Assembly: GCA_029861535.1 (NCBI GenBank)
Contig: JAOTZC010000002.1
Location: 164,668 to 228,667, forward strand
Source of the DNA: Gammaproteobacteria bacterium
GTDB lineage: Bacteria > Pseudomonadota > Gammaproteobacteria > Steroidobacterales > Woeseiaceae
Length of the DNA stretch: 64,000 nucleotides
Direction of reading: 5' to 3'
Positions within the stretch are counted from its first letter, which is position 1, and each line of letters begins with the position of its first letter. Under the pieces are notes generated by a model, which was not told the origin of the DNA, ran no database searches, and was given only the letters and a program-made list of their open reading frames with translations. A program made the translations under genes and the position numbers. Below are positions 43,125 to 52,435 of this stretch, piece after piece.

Positions 43125-44939
43125 CTAGTGAACGCCGTGCATCCAGCGCCTTAGGATCGGCGAGATAATCAGCATGAATACGCCAACGCCGATTCCTAGC
43201 CACATCAGGAATTCAAACAACGTTGTATACGTCGACAGTGCACCGGCCAAGTCAGCGGTCGCGCCACCTTCCGTTGGTATCGCAGCCATCCGTCCGATAC
43301 GCGTGGCGACGGTTTCGGATAGAGCGGTCGCCAGGAACCAGGTGCCCATGCTGACGCCGACAACATTGCCGATTGAGAGCTTGGTAACAGCCGAAAGCCC
43401 AACGGGCGATAGACAAAGTTCGCCGGTCGTGTGCAGCAGGTACGCCAAAATTAGCCAGATCATTGCGATTTGGCCGGCCTCATTCGGAAACTGTGCGCCG
43501 ATCACCAGTGCGCCGAAGCCGAGCCCGGCCTGGATGATGCCAAGACTGAACTTGATGGGCGTTGTCGGCTCAAGGTCCCGTTTCGCAAGCCAGGTCCAAA
43601 GCGCCGCGAACGGAATAGCAAGCAGCATGATGAAGCCAGCATTCAGTGACCCGAACTGAGCTGCAGTGAATGTTGTTGTACCAATGCTGCGATCGACGAC
43701 GCGGTCAGCATACAGGGTCATTGAGCCTGCGGACTGCTCGAACAGTGCCCAGAAAACGACTGTCGACAGAATCAACACCATCAATACGACAGTGCGCCCG
43801 AACTCGGGCGAATTGTGCGTCATGAAGCCATAGACGACGAACGCAATGATCAACACGATCGAGCCGTACAGAATATTCTCGGCTAGCGCCTCGCTGCCGG
43901 GCAGGAAGTGCAGGTTGACAAGCACGGCATAACAAGCGGCGGCAACGGCGACACCGGCAACCGTATACGCAATACCATTGTTGGAGCCGCCTTTCCGGTA
44001 AACCATCGAATACAAGATCAGGCCGACGATAGAAATTATCAGCAAAATGTTTTGCGATAGCAGCACAACGTGTTCGCGCTGCACTAGCCACCAAAGCACG
44101 CCAAGTACCGGTAGGCTGATCAAGTAAATCGACCACTCGACGTTAATCGGTCCTAGGAAGCTCTTCTTAAGGCGTTCCGGATCGCTTGGTTCGGCGTGAC
44201 CCATTAGGAATTTCTGGCCATACGTGAACGTAAACAGGCCGATGATCATGCCAATGCCGGCGGCGCCGAAACCATATTTCCAGCCAAAGGTCTCACCGAG
44301 CCAGCCGCACAACAGTGTTGCCGTAAACGAGCCGATGTTGATGCCCATATAAAAAATCGTAAAACCGGAGTCACGGCGCGGGTCGTCTTTCGAGTACAGC
44401 TTGCCGACGATCGTTGAAATATTGGGCTTCAAATAGCCCACGCCCATGACGATCAGAGCCAGTGCGAAATAGAACACCTTGAGCGCGGCCGTATCGCGGA
44501 ACATGACGTCCTCGGTCAGCACCGTACCGGCCGCGAAAACCTGTCCGGATGCGAGTTGTAAATCATTCAACAAGGTCGTGCCGGCCGGGTAGTTAATCGC
44601 CTGGTGGCCTTCGACCGCCATCAAAATATGGCCGAGTGATAGCATGATGCCGCCAAAAATCACCGACTTGCGCATGCCGAGAAAACGGTCAGCCAACATG
44701 CCGCCAATCAGCGGTAATGCGTAGACCAAACCTGCATACGAGCCGAGCACGTCGAGGCCCATCGTATCGGTGAACAAGTGATATTTGGTCAGGTACAGGA
44801 GCAGCAGATACTTCATTCCGTAGAATGAAAAGCGCTCCCAGAGCTCGGTCGCGAAGCAGACGTAGAGCCCTTTTGGATGGCCGAAAAGCTCTGCATCGTG
44901 TGAATAGTCTTCCGCCGTAGCGGTGCCGACGTCTGCCAT
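43125..44939 (-). CDS. Proton-dependent oligopeptide transporter (POT/PTR family)
   Basis: A 604-residue major-facilitator protein with about 14 membrane helices. The POT signature is visible as LYVCFATELWERFSFYGMKYL (the ExxER proton motif is EFLWERFSYYG-like here, ELWERFSFYG) and FYMGINIGSFTATLLCGWLG (PTR2 signature). It imports di- and tripeptides with protons. The M2 peptidase gene 106 bases downstream on the same strand would supply dipeptides, so the pair forms a peptide-scavenging unit. Confidence 0.93.
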   Translation of the reverse strand: MADVGTATAEDYSHDAELFGHPKGLYVCFATELWERFSFYGMKYLLLLYLTKYHLFTDTMGLDVLGSYAGLVYALPLIGGMLADRFLGMRKSVIFGGIMLSLGHILMAVEGHQAINYPAGTTLLNDLQLASGQVFAAGTVLTEDVMFRDTAALKVFYFALALIVMGVGYLKPNISTIVGKLYSKDDPRRDSGFTIFYMGINIGSFTATLLCGWLGETFGWKYGFGAAGIGMIIGLFTFTYGQKFLMGHAEPSDPERLKKSFLGPINVEWSIYLISLPVLGVLWWLVQREHVVLLSQNILLIISIVGLILYSMVYRKGGSNNGIAYTVAGVAVAAACYAVLVNLHFLPGSEALAENILYGSIVLIIAFVVYGFMTHNSPEFGRTVVLMVLILSTVVFWALFEQSAGSMTLYADRVVDRSIGTTTFTAAQFGSLNAGFIMLLAIPFAALWTWLAKRDLEPTTPIKFSLGIIQAGLGFGALVIGAQFPNEAGQIAMIWLILAYLLHTTGELCLSPVGLSAVTKLSIGNVVGVSMGTWFLATALSETVATRIGRMAAIPTEGGATADLAGALSTYTTLFEFLMWLGIGVGVFMLIISPILRRWMHGVH

Positions 44940-45114
44940 ATATTTCCCCCGGATTGGACCGGTATTGGTTTTTTGGGTCCTTAGAGTGAGGCGGCGACCT
45001 CACAGCCTAGGCATTAAACACTATTTCAAGTGTTACTTTCTACTTGACCCTTTGAATTATGTTTGGTTTCAGGCACATGCCGATTCCATATCGGTCAAAT
45101 ATTGCCAGTAGTAG

Positions 45115-45942
45115 TCAACTGTCGGCCGCGACCGCCTCGTCGTCAGCCTCTTCGGGCTTTGTCGCAAAGATTCGCGCCATTAGGAGGCCCACCTCGAACA
45201 GTAAATAGACGGGCACGGCGAGAAATGTTTGGCTGAATACATCCGGCGGCGTCAGGAACATGCCGACGATGAACGCGATCAAAAAGACATAAGGGCGGCC
45301 TTTGGCGAGTTTTTCCGTTTTAACCAGGCCAGTCCACACAAGCAATACTGTTGCGATCGGCACCTCAAACGCAATACCGAAGGCGAGCACGATCATTGTA
45401 ATAAAGCTGATGTATTCAGAGATGTCTGGTTGATACGCCATTCGATCGGTCGCGAAATTGCTGATAAATGTGAACATCAACGGAAACACGACAAAAAACG
45501 CAAATGCGACGCCGGCGTAAAACAGCAAGATGCTGGAACCAAGCATCGGATACGCGAAGCGCTTTTCTTTTTTGTACAATCCTGGCGCGACGAACGCCCA
45601 GGTTTGATAAAGAACGATCGGCATCGCAATCATCAATGCGACAAGAAACGATAACTTTAAGGTCGCAATTAGCGGCGACATGACAGAAATAGCTTGAACC
45701 TGACCGCTTGGCAGTACGCTGACTAGCGGTCCAACGGCAAGATCGAAAAGCTGCCGCGAGACAGGTACTAGTAGAACGAAAACTGCGACTACGGCACCAA
45801 ATGCCTTGATCAGACGATTGCGTAGCTCGACCAGGTGCGACAGCAATGTGTCTTCGGCGAGTTCCTCGCCAAGTTCTGGGGTGCCGTCAGCCTTCTTGTC
45901 GCTGCCCACTTCCGGCCTCTTTGTCTTCAATAGATTCGGCAA
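45115..45942 (-). CDS. tatC: Sec-independent protein translocase TatC
   Basis: A 275-residue inner-membrane protein with six helices that, with TatB, binds twin-arginine signals. Family features are LLSHLVELRNRLIKA, YQTWAFVAPGLYKKE and FEVPIATVLLVWTGLVKT. The start at ATG 45942 overlaps tatB by 56 bases; GTG 45909, which follows an AGGCCGGAA site, is an alternative start that would shorten the overlap. The Tat system here would export the amidohydrolase at 31285-32892. Confidence 0.95.
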   Translation of the reverse strand: MPNLLKTKRPEVGSDKKADGTPELGEELAEDTLLSHLVELRNRLIKAFGAVVAVFVLLVPVSRQLFDLAVGPLVSVLPSGQVQAISVMSPLIATLKLSFLVALMIAMPIVLYQTWAFVAPGLYKKEKRFAYPMLGSSILLFYAGVAFAFFVVFPLMFTFISNFATDRMAYQPDISEYISFITMIVLAFGIAFEVPIATVLLVWTGLVKTEKLAKGRPYVFLIAFIVGMFLTPPDVFSQTFLAVPVYLLFEVGLLMARIFATKPEEADDEAVAADS

Positions 45943-46276
45943 CGTCGTCCGTCGAAGTTTGCTCGTCGGTAGTGTCTACGTCTAGGCCCACGTCGACGCC
46001 AGCGACTGTCTTAGGCGGCGTATCGTGCAGCGGTGAGTAGCTGTCGTCGTCGCGTGGTGTCGAACGGTTCGCCGGATTAATGCCTGGCTTGATATTGAGC
46101 TCTTTATCGAAGTTGAGCTCTTCTTCGAGCTGGCGCCGCATAACACGAGTCATACGACGAGCCTGTCCGACCCAAGAGCCAAGCTGGTTAGCTACTTTAG
46201 GCAGGCGTTTCGGACCGAGCACGATCAGCCCGATCACACAAAGGATTAGAAATTCCGAAAAACCGATGCCGGACAT
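45887..46276 (-). CDS. tatB: Sec-independent protein translocase TatB
   Basis: A 129-residue protein with an N-terminal membrane helix (MSGIGFSEFLILCVIGLIVL), the glycine-proline hinge GPKRLP, an amphipathic helix and an acidic C-terminal tail. It forms the signal-binding complex with TatC. It follows tatA by 14 bases. Confidence 0.94.
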   Translation of the reverse strand: MSGIGFSEFLILCVIGLIVLGPKRLPKVANQLGSWVGQARRMTRVMRRQLEEELNFDKELNIKPGINPANRSTPRDDDSYSPLHDTPPKTVAGVDVGLDVDTTDEQTSTDDVAESIEDKEAGSGQRQEG

Positions 46277-46290
46277 TATTGGCGTCCGTG

Positions 46291-46521
46291 TCAGGTGTCT
46301 TTGCGGTTCTCTTCAACCGGCGTGTTGTCGAAGTCGGCGTCTTCTTTCGATGAATCGCTTAGCTGCTCGGTTGTCTCTTCGGCCTCATTAACCGCAGAGC
46401 GAAAGCCCTTGACGGCGCTGCCGAGGTCGGAGCCCAGTGTGCGCAGGCGCTTGGTGCCGAAAATCGCCAAAACAATCGCGAGCACAATCAATAACTGTAC
46501 CGGGCCGATGTTGGAAAACAT
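46291..46521 (-). CDS. tatA: Sec-independent protein translocase TatA
   Basis: A 76-residue membrane protein that forms the transport pore ring. It has a short N-terminal helix ([15 protein letters not shown]), the hinge GTKRLRTLG and an amphipathic helix ([10 protein letters not shown]), followed by an acidic tail. It is first of tatABC on the minus strand. Confidence 0.94.
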   Translation of the reverse strand: MFSNIGPVQLLIVLAIVLAIFGTKRLRTLGSDLGSAVKGFRSAVNEAEETTEQLSDSSKEDADFDNTPVEENRKDT

Positions 46522-46697
46522 CTCTTAACTCCTGGGGACTAGCCCCTTAAAACGGTTTACTCATAACACGCGGAATTAGCTGGGCGCGCATTATGTTCAT
46601 GATACCGCTCAGACCGCAACAAGCCTCAAATATTTCACGCATTCCTGGGGCTTTATAGGAAGGGCGTCCCAGTTTCAGGGGTTTACGTGTGGGGTGT

Positions 46698-47135
46698 TCA
46701 GCTTTCAAGCCAAAACGTGACCGGACCGTCATTGACCAGGCTAACTTGCATTTTGGCGCCAAAACGACCGGTTTCAACGCATTCAATGCGATCGCGGCAG
46801 ATGCCGACCAAGCGCTCGAAAAACGCGGCGCCCTTATCGGGCTCGGCGGCCCGCGTAAAACTCGCGCGCGTGCCTTTTTTGGTGTCGGCCGCCAAGGTGA
46901 ATTGCGGCACTAGCAACAGCCCGCCCTGAACGTCCTGCAGGCTTTTGTTCATGCGGTCTTCGCTGTCCGGGAACAGCCGATAAGTCAGAATCCGCTCGGC
47001 GAGGCGCTCGATATCCTTGTCCTCGTCGTCACGATGTACGGCAATCAGCGCTAGCAGGCCACGGCCGATCTGGCCGACGACTTCGCCATCCACGCTGACC
47101 GATGCGCGAGAGACGCGCTGCAACAAAGCGATCAT
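46698..47135 (-). CDS. dtd: D-aminoacyl-tRNA deacylase
   Basis: A 145-residue dimeric enzyme that removes D-amino acids from mischarged tRNA. The conserved motifs are VPQFTLAADTKKGTRASFT and the C-terminal NDGPVTFWLES (the cross-subunit Gly-cisPro motif). It lies 176 bases upstream of tatA on the same strand; such neighbourhoods of dtd and tat genes occur in related genomes. Its Met start is clear and the length is normal. Confidence 0.95.
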   Translation of the reverse strand: MIALLQRVSRASVSVDGEVVGQIGRGLLALIAVHRDDEDKDIERLAERILTYRLFPDSEDRMNKSLQDVQGGLLLVPQFTLAADTKKGTRASFTRAAEPDKGAAFFERLVGICRDRIECVETGRFGAKMQVSLVNDGPVTFWLES

Positions 47136-47570
47136 TTTCGGCGTAAGCCTCGAGTTTTGTGGGTACTGAGACCTTTATTAACGCATAAGGCAGATACGGA
47201 TAGCCAGGGTGGGATCCACGCGATGTCAGACTCTGCGGACCGGCCGGTGAGTGGGGTGGTTTGCGATGATGGGACGGCCCCATACGGGCAAGCTATGGAC
47301 GGCGAACCCGTATTTCGCTCACCGGTCGGACCAAAACGAACCACGATATCCACATTAGCCGAAAAGAACGCACCGCGGTGCAATCTAGTAACCACTCTTT
47401 ATCGTTTTATATAAAAGTGGGTTTATAGCTACTCTTTTGAGCCTAATTATCGCCATAGGTGGTGATAAATTACCTTGCCCGCTCCGGAACCAGCGCATCA
47501 CCGCGTTGCGTTGGCAACTCCAAGCTTCCGCCCTACACTAGCGCTCCATTATTGAAGACTGAGACGCTGG
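47136..47570. other. Intergenic region with a nested inverted-repeat structure
   Basis: The 435-base gap between the divergent dtd and TRAP genes has no convincing gene. GGACCGGCCGGTGAG at 47237-47251 pairs with CTCACCGGTCGGACC at 47318-47332 (13 of 15), enclosing TACGGG/CCCGTA (47284-47289 with 47308-47313) and TGGG/CCCA near 47259-47274. This looks like a three-way-junction fold or a small palindromic mobile element. An AT-rich stretch near 47396-47470 may hold the TRAP promoter. Confidence 0.4.
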
Positions 47571-48659
47571 ATGAAAAGACGACAATTCGTGGGTGGACTG
47601 GCAGCAGCAGCGAGCATTGCGGCGTGCGCCAAGCAGGATGCGGACTGCGCAGACGGAACCACAGCGGTGGCAAGCTTCGAATGGTCGGCGGTTACCTCGT
47701 GGCCACCGAAGTACCCGGGGCTCGGTATCGCCGTCGACAATTTAGCCGAGCGAGTCGACAAGGCATCGAACGGCCGTCTGAAAATCAAAGTGTATGCGGC
47801 GGGCGAATTAGTGCCGGCATTCGAGGTCTTTGATTCGGTCAGTCGTGGCACCGTTGAGTGCGGCCATGATGCGTCGTACTACCACAAGGGCAAGGTCGAC
47901 GCGGCGCAGTTTTTTACCGCAATACCGTTTGGCCTTAACTACCTCGAGATGAACGCGTGGCTGTATTACGGCGGTGGCCTCGAACTGTGGCGGGAACTTT
48001 ACGAGCCCTTCAATATGGTTCCATTTCCGTGCGGCAACACCGGTGTGCAAATGGGCGGTTGGTTCAATAAGGAAATAAATACCGTCGACGACTTAAGAGG
48101 ATTAAAAATGAGAATCCCGGGTCTTGGCGGTGAAGTGCTGCGACGGGCCGGCGGCACGCCGGTCACATTACCCGGTTCGGAAATCTTCACGTCGTTGCAG
48201 ACCGGCGCGATCGACGCGACAGAATGGGTCGGGCCGTACAACGATGTCGCTTTCGGCCTTCACAAAGCCGCGAAATATTACTACTACCCTGGTTGGCAAG
48301 AGCCGGGCCCCACGCTCGAATTTTACGTTAACCGCGATGCCTGGGAGTCGCTGCCCGCAGATCTGCAGGCGATCGTCGATGTTTCATGTCAAGCAATCAA
48401 CATGGATATGAACGCTGAGTACATGCACGGCAATGCCAACGCACTGCAACAGCTAGTGGACGATCCAAATATCGAACTGCGTGCTTTTCCGGAAGAGGTG
48501 CTGGAACACCTCGAGGACATTGCAAATGAAGTAATCGCCGAGCTTGTCGATAGAGATCCGGCGTCGGCCAAAATATATGCGTCGTTTGATGCGTTTCGCC
48601 AGAAGTCCAAGCTGAACCAACGCATCAGTGAGCAGGCGTTTTTGGAAACGAGGTTGTAA
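47571..48659 (+). CDS. TRAP transporter solute-binding protein (DctP/TakP type)
   Basis: A 362-residue periplasmic binding protein. The N-terminus has RRQFVGGLAAAASIAAC, a Tat-like arginine pair and a lipobox-like Cys, so it may be a lipoprotein. The DctP domain includes KIKVYAAGELVPAFEVFDSV, LRGLKMRIPGLGGEVLRRAGG with the conserved Arg that binds the carboxylate, and LQTGAIDATEWVGPYND. Close relatives bind 2-oxo acids or other carboxylates. The permease subunits are encoded on the opposite strand at 50505-52426, beyond an unrelated gene. The gene is flanked by dtd/tat and a TPR gene. Confidence 0.9.
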   Translation: MKRRQFVGGLAAAASIAACAKQDADCADGTTAVASFEWSAVTSWPPKYPGLGIAVDNLAERVDKASNGRLKIKVYAAGELVPAFEVFDSVSRGTVECGHDASYYHKGKVDAAQFFTAIPFGLNYLEMNAWLYYGGGLELWRELYEPFNMVPFPCGNTGVQMGGWFNKEINTVDDLRGLKMRIPGLGGEVLRRAGGTPVTLPGSEIFTSLQTGAIDATEWVGPYNDVAFGLHKAAKYYYYPGWQEPGPTLEFYVNRDAWESLPADLQAIVDVSCQAINMDMNAEYMHGNANALQQLVDDPNIELRAFPEEVLEHLEDIANEVIAELVDRDPASAKIYASFDAFRQKSKLNQRISEQAFLETRL

Positions 48660-48668
48660 TCGTAACCG

Positions 48669-50372
48669 TCAGCCGGTAAACCCAATTCGATTGAGCGCTT
48701 CGTCGAAACGCGGGTCGGACCGAAGCGAATCGTAGACTTCCCAGGTTCGAAGCAGCAATACTTCTCTGTGGCGTTCCTCAATAGCCTTGTCAATCCAATA
48801 GAAGGCTGCATCCGCATCATTGATGATGGCGTACAGAATCGCAACGTCAGCCGGCCGATCCATCTGCGCCTGGAGTTCGTTCACAAATGCCAGAGCTTCG
48901 TCCAGCTGCCCGGTTCTGACCAGCAGCAACGTTTTCACCATTCCGTTTTTTTCGAGCTGCGGAATCAGTCTTGGATCGTCAAACCGATCGAGAAACACGA
49001 GTGAGTAGCCCAGCACCCAGTATGCGTCCACTATAGCCGGGTCGATTGCGATAGCGGCTTCTGCGCTTTCGATGGCCTTTTCGTACTGCCGAGCATCGAA
49101 GTGTCGCCAGGCAGCATTGGTCAACACAGATGCCGAGTTCGGCTGCGCCCTGTCACAGTACGCGATCTGTGCCTGCGCCTCATCAACACGGCCCTGCGTG
49201 GACAGCAGGTAGGCATATGAAAGACGATTGCCAACATGATGAGGGTCGATCGCGATGCCCTCTTTGTATTTCGCTTCCGCGGCGATCGGATCGTAGTCGT
49301 ACCAGTAAGCAATGTCCCCAATCAGACTGATCGTGCCGCCTCGATAAGGATCGAGTTCCAATGCGCGCGCGCCGTACCGTTTGGCGAGCGGGACCGCTTC
49401 GTCCGGCTTCATCCAACCATAGGTCGTTGCCACGAACATATAAGTGTTTGCGAGACCTGACCAGGCCTTCGCGAACTCTGGATCCAGTTGCGTCGCCTGT
49501 TCAAAATACTCGATCGCCAAGCGAAGATCTTCACGACCATGGCGACGATAGTGAAAAAAACCCTTCAGCGTCGCCTCATAAGCGGCGATGCTTGCTGTCG
49601 GCGCCTGGCTTAGAAGCTGAAGTTCACCCGGCGCCAATTGCGTGCTCAAAAGTTTTGCGACGTTCTGCGCGACGTCTTTTTGTATGTCGAACAAGTTCTC
49701 AACGGTGAGCTCGCGATCGAAATCCTGCACCCAAACATGATTGTTGGTTTCGCCCTCGATCATTTGCAAGGTGACAAGAACGCGGTCCGAACTGTGGCGA
49801 ACGCTGCCTTCGAGAATATAGTCCGCATCAAGCTCCTGCGCGATATCTTGAAATGAGAGATCTGTCGTACGATAGCGATCAACCGACGTCCGTGACGGTA
49901 CCGCGATACTACGAATTTCTGCGAGCCGGGAAATTAGTTCTTCGTGTATGCCGTCGCTAAAATACGCCTTGTCGCCGCCCGGGCTCATGTCCTTCAGCGG
50001 CAGCACGGCAACGCGTGGCCGGCGATCAAGCGGAGTCTCAACCGCCGCTGGATTCAGGGACGACCACAGCACACCAAGCGCACCGCCGACTGCGAACGTA
50101 ATTACAGCAACGCCGATGAGCATGCCCGGTGACGTTCGGCTCGGGTCCCTGCGGAATCTCTCCTCGGATGTCGACTGGAAAATCCATGCCATCAGTACAA
50201 CAATCGGAAAGAGCAAAACGAGTGCGATCAGTAACAATTGCATGCCCCAGTCGGGCACGGGAATTGCGGGGAACACAACGTCCGCAACTTGCAGTACGAC
50301 CCAACAAACAACAATGTATGCCGCTGAAACGCGGAATACTCGGCGTCGTTTAAGTTCCGCAATTAGTGCCAA
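48669..50372 (-). CDS. Membrane TPR protein with FlgO/TolB-like domain, second copy
   Basis: A 567-residue protein with the same layout as the gene at 34411-36189: a basic N-terminal stub LKRRRVFRVSAAYIVVCWVV, membrane helices (about 20-65 and 85-105), a TolB/FlgO-like domain (RVAVLPLKDMSPGGDKAYFS, YILEGSVRHSSDRVLVTLQM) and TPR repeats from about 260. It is convergent with the TRAP binding-protein gene. No catalytic motif is visible; the role is unknown. It separates the TRAP binding protein from its permease genes. Confidence 0.75.
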   Translation of the reverse strand: MALIAELKRRRVFRVSAAYIVVCWVVLQVADVVFPAIPVPDWGMQLLLIALVLLFPIVVLMAWIFQSTSEERFRRDPSRTSPGMLIGVAVITFAVGGALGVLWSSLNPAAVETPLDRRPRVAVLPLKDMSPGGDKAYFSDGIHEELISRLAEIRSIAVPSRTSVDRYRTTDLSFQDIAQELDADYILEGSVRHSSDRVLVTLQMIEGETNNHVWVQDFDRELTVENLFDIQKDVAQNVAKLLSTQLAPGELQLLSQAPTASIAAYEATLKGFFHYRRHGREDLRLAIEYFEQATQLDPEFAKAWSGLANTYMFVATTYGWMKPDEAVPLAKRYGARALELDPYRGGTISLIGDIAYWYDYDPIAAEAKYKEGIAIDPHHVGNRLSYAYLLSTQGRVDEAQAQIAYCDRAQPNSASVLTNAAWRHFDARQYEKAIESAEAAIAIDPAIVDAYWVLGYSLVFLDRFDDPRLIPQLEKNGMVKTLLLVRTGQLDEALAFVNELQAQMDRPADVAILYAIINDADAAFYWIDKAIEERHREVLLLRTWEVYDSLRSDPRFDEALNRIGFTG

Positions 50373-50504
50373 GACCAGTCCTTACCATCGTGCGCAATGA
50401 TGTTGGAAATAGAGTGCCTGAACAACGAAATCCACCATAAGTTTAGCATCGCCGGTACAAAACGAGTTAGGGCTCGGTCTCGCGACTCCGCGGCACGCAA
50501 TAAA

Positions 50505-51884
50505 TCAGGAGCCGTAAATTTTTCCGGGTAACCAGGTGACAAGCTCGGGAAACACGGCCAGCAATAGCAACGCGAATACCTGAATTGCGACGAATGGAAT
50601 TACACCGCGGTAAATTTGTGGCGTCGTAACTTCCTTCGGCGCGACGCCGCGCAAATAGAACAACGCGAATCCAAATGGCGGCGTCAGGAACGACGTCTGT
50701 AGATTGATCGCAATCATGATACCGAGCCAGACAGGGTCAAGCCCCATCGCGAGCAGCACCGGACCGACGATAGGCACGACGACAAATGTGATTTCGATGA
50801 AGTCGAGTACGAACCCAAGTAGAAACATCACCAGCATTACGACAATGACCGCGCCGATTACACCGCCGGGTAACGCTTCGAGAATGGCGCGTACACCGTC
50901 ATCGCCACCGTAGCCGCGGAACACCAGCGAAAAGATCGACGCACCGATCAAAATCAGGAACACCATGCTGCTGATTCGCAGCGTACTTTGCATGATCTCT
51001 TGCAGCCGCTCGAGATTGAGTTGCCGCCGAGAAATGGCCAATAATAGCGCACCCATACCGCCGACGCCGGCGGCTTCTGTTGGTGTTGCCAGGCCCATCA
51101 AAATCGAACCCAGCACCGCGAAAATTAGTATCAGCGGCGGCAGCAGCGCGCGCATTATCCGCAAAAACCCAACTCGCTCATCAGCGCCACGTTGATGGGC
51201 CGGCATCAACGAGGGTTTGAATAGCGCGGTGATAATTAGGTATGAGATATACAAGACAACCAACAGCAGCCCTGGGATTAGCGCGCCCGCAAACAGGTCG
51301 CCTACGGACACGGTTTTTGGCGCATAGATGCCCATCGCGATCTGCGCCTGTTGGTAGGCACTTGTCATGACGTCGCCGAGCATAACGAGGATGATTGATG
51401 GCGGAATGATTTGACCCAGGGTTCCGGAGGCGCAAATTGTGCCGGTCGCGATCTCCGCAGAATAACCACGCCGCAGCATTGTTGGCAGTGACAGCAAACC
51501 CATCGTCACGACTGTCGCGCCAACGATGCCGGTACTTGCAGCAAGCAGCATACCGACGAGCGTGACGGAAACTCCGAGTCCGCCGCGCAGCGCACCAAAC
51601 AAGGAGCTAAGGGTGTCGAGCAATTCCTCGGCGATTCGTGCTCGTTCTAGCGTGACGCCCATGAATACGAACAGCGGTACCGCAACCAATGTCTCGTTGG
51701 TCATGATGCCAAAGACACGATTCGGCAGGCCGGACAGCAACGCTTCGTTGAACGCGCCGGTCAGGACGCCGAACGCTGCGAAGATCAGCGCCGTGCCGCC
51801 GAGCGTAAACGCGACGGGAAAGCCGGCGAGCAGCACCGCGATAACCGACAAGAACAGCAGCAGCGCGACCCACTCCATCGTCAA
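50505..51884 (-). CDS. TRAP transporter large permease subunit
   Basis: A 459-residue inner-membrane protein with about 12 helices. DctM features are MGVTLERARIAEELLDTLSS, GTICASGTLGQIIPPSIILV and LFYLRGVAPKEVTTPQIY. It carries the Na+ or H+-coupled transport channel for a carboxylate. Its start overlaps the small subunit stop by four bases (ATGA). The solute-binding protein at 47571-48659 is the likely partner. Confidence 0.92.
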   Translation of the reverse strand: MTMEWVALLLFLSVIAVLLAGFPVAFTLGGTALIFAAFGVLTGAFNEALLSGLPNRVFGIMTNETLVAVPLFVFMGVTLERARIAEELLDTLSSLFGALRGGLGVSVTLVGMLLAASTGIVGATVVTMGLLSLPTMLRRGYSAEIATGTICASGTLGQIIPPSIILVMLGDVMTSAYQQAQIAMGIYAPKTVSVGDLFAGALIPGLLLVVLYISYLIITALFKPSLMPAHQRGADERVGFLRIMRALLPPLILIFAVLGSILMGLATPTEAAGVGGMGALLLAISRRQLNLERLQEIMQSTLRISSMVFLILIGASIFSLVFRGYGGDDGVRAILEALPGGVIGAVIVVMLVMFLLGFVLDFIEITFVVVPIVGPVLLAMGLDPVWLGIMIAINLQTSFLTPPFGFALFYLRGVAPKEVTTPQIYRGVIPFVAIQVFALLLLAVFPELVTWLPGKIYGS

Positions 51885-52426
51885 CGCCCCATCGACAGGT
51901 CGGCGGAAGAACGGCCAATGATTTTGACGGAACTCAACAACAGGGAAATCCCCTGCAGCGCAACCATTAGCGGCATGGCGAGCAACACAGACTTGAGAAT
52001 TGGCAGCATCGGATACGGCAGGCCGCCGGATTCGCGAGACGCCTCTTTCAGGGCCCAGGAAACGGCAACGAAGTCCCAGGCCTTAACACTGAGAAACACG
52101 CACAACGGCAGCAAGAACAGAACGACACCTATTGCATCAATCCACGCGCGGCGCTGCGTTGACATACCGCGGTAAAAAATGTCCACGCGCACGTGTTCTT
52201 CATGTCGAAGCGTATACGCCGCACCAACCATGAACACGAACGCGTGCATCCATGTGACGGATTCCTGTACCCAGATTAAGCCGGCGTCAAACACATATCG
52301 CATCACGACGACGACGAAGGTGATAACAACCATGAACAGCGTTAACCACGCCGTCAGCGTGCCGGTAATTTCGCTGATCCGATCAAGCAAATTCAGATCG
52401 TTGCGCGGGGAGGAGGGATCGGACAA
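51881..52426 (-). CDS. TRAP transporter small permease subunit
   Basis: A 181-residue protein with four membrane helices and the DctQ core (LIWVQESVTWMHAFVFMVGA and AYTLRHEEHVRVDIFYRGMS). It pairs with the large subunit. It starts nine bases after trkH, so an unbroken leftward run uvrD-trkA-trkH-dctQ-dctM is possible. Confidence 0.92.
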   Translation of the reverse strand: MSDPSSPRNDLNLLDRISEITGTLTAWLTLFMVVITFVVVVMRYVFDAGLIWVQESVTWMHAFVFMVGAAYTLRHEEHVRVDIFYRGMSTQRRAWIDAIGVVLFLLPLCVFLSVKAWDFVAVSWALKEASRESGGLPYPMLPILKSVLLAMPLMVALQGISLLLSSVKIIGRSSADLSMGR

Positions 52427-52435
52427 GAATCCGGC

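Noticed and set aside
46547..46786. Minus-strand frame across the dtd/tatA gap, ending MREIFEACCGLSGIMNIMRA
   Set aside because: Most of it lies within dtd in another frame; the free part is about 31 residues with a Shine-Dalgarno-like GGA too close to its ATG.
47132..47414. Reading frames on both strands in the dtd-TRAP gap
   Set aside because: They run through the nested inverted repeats and have no clear start signals or protein-like features.
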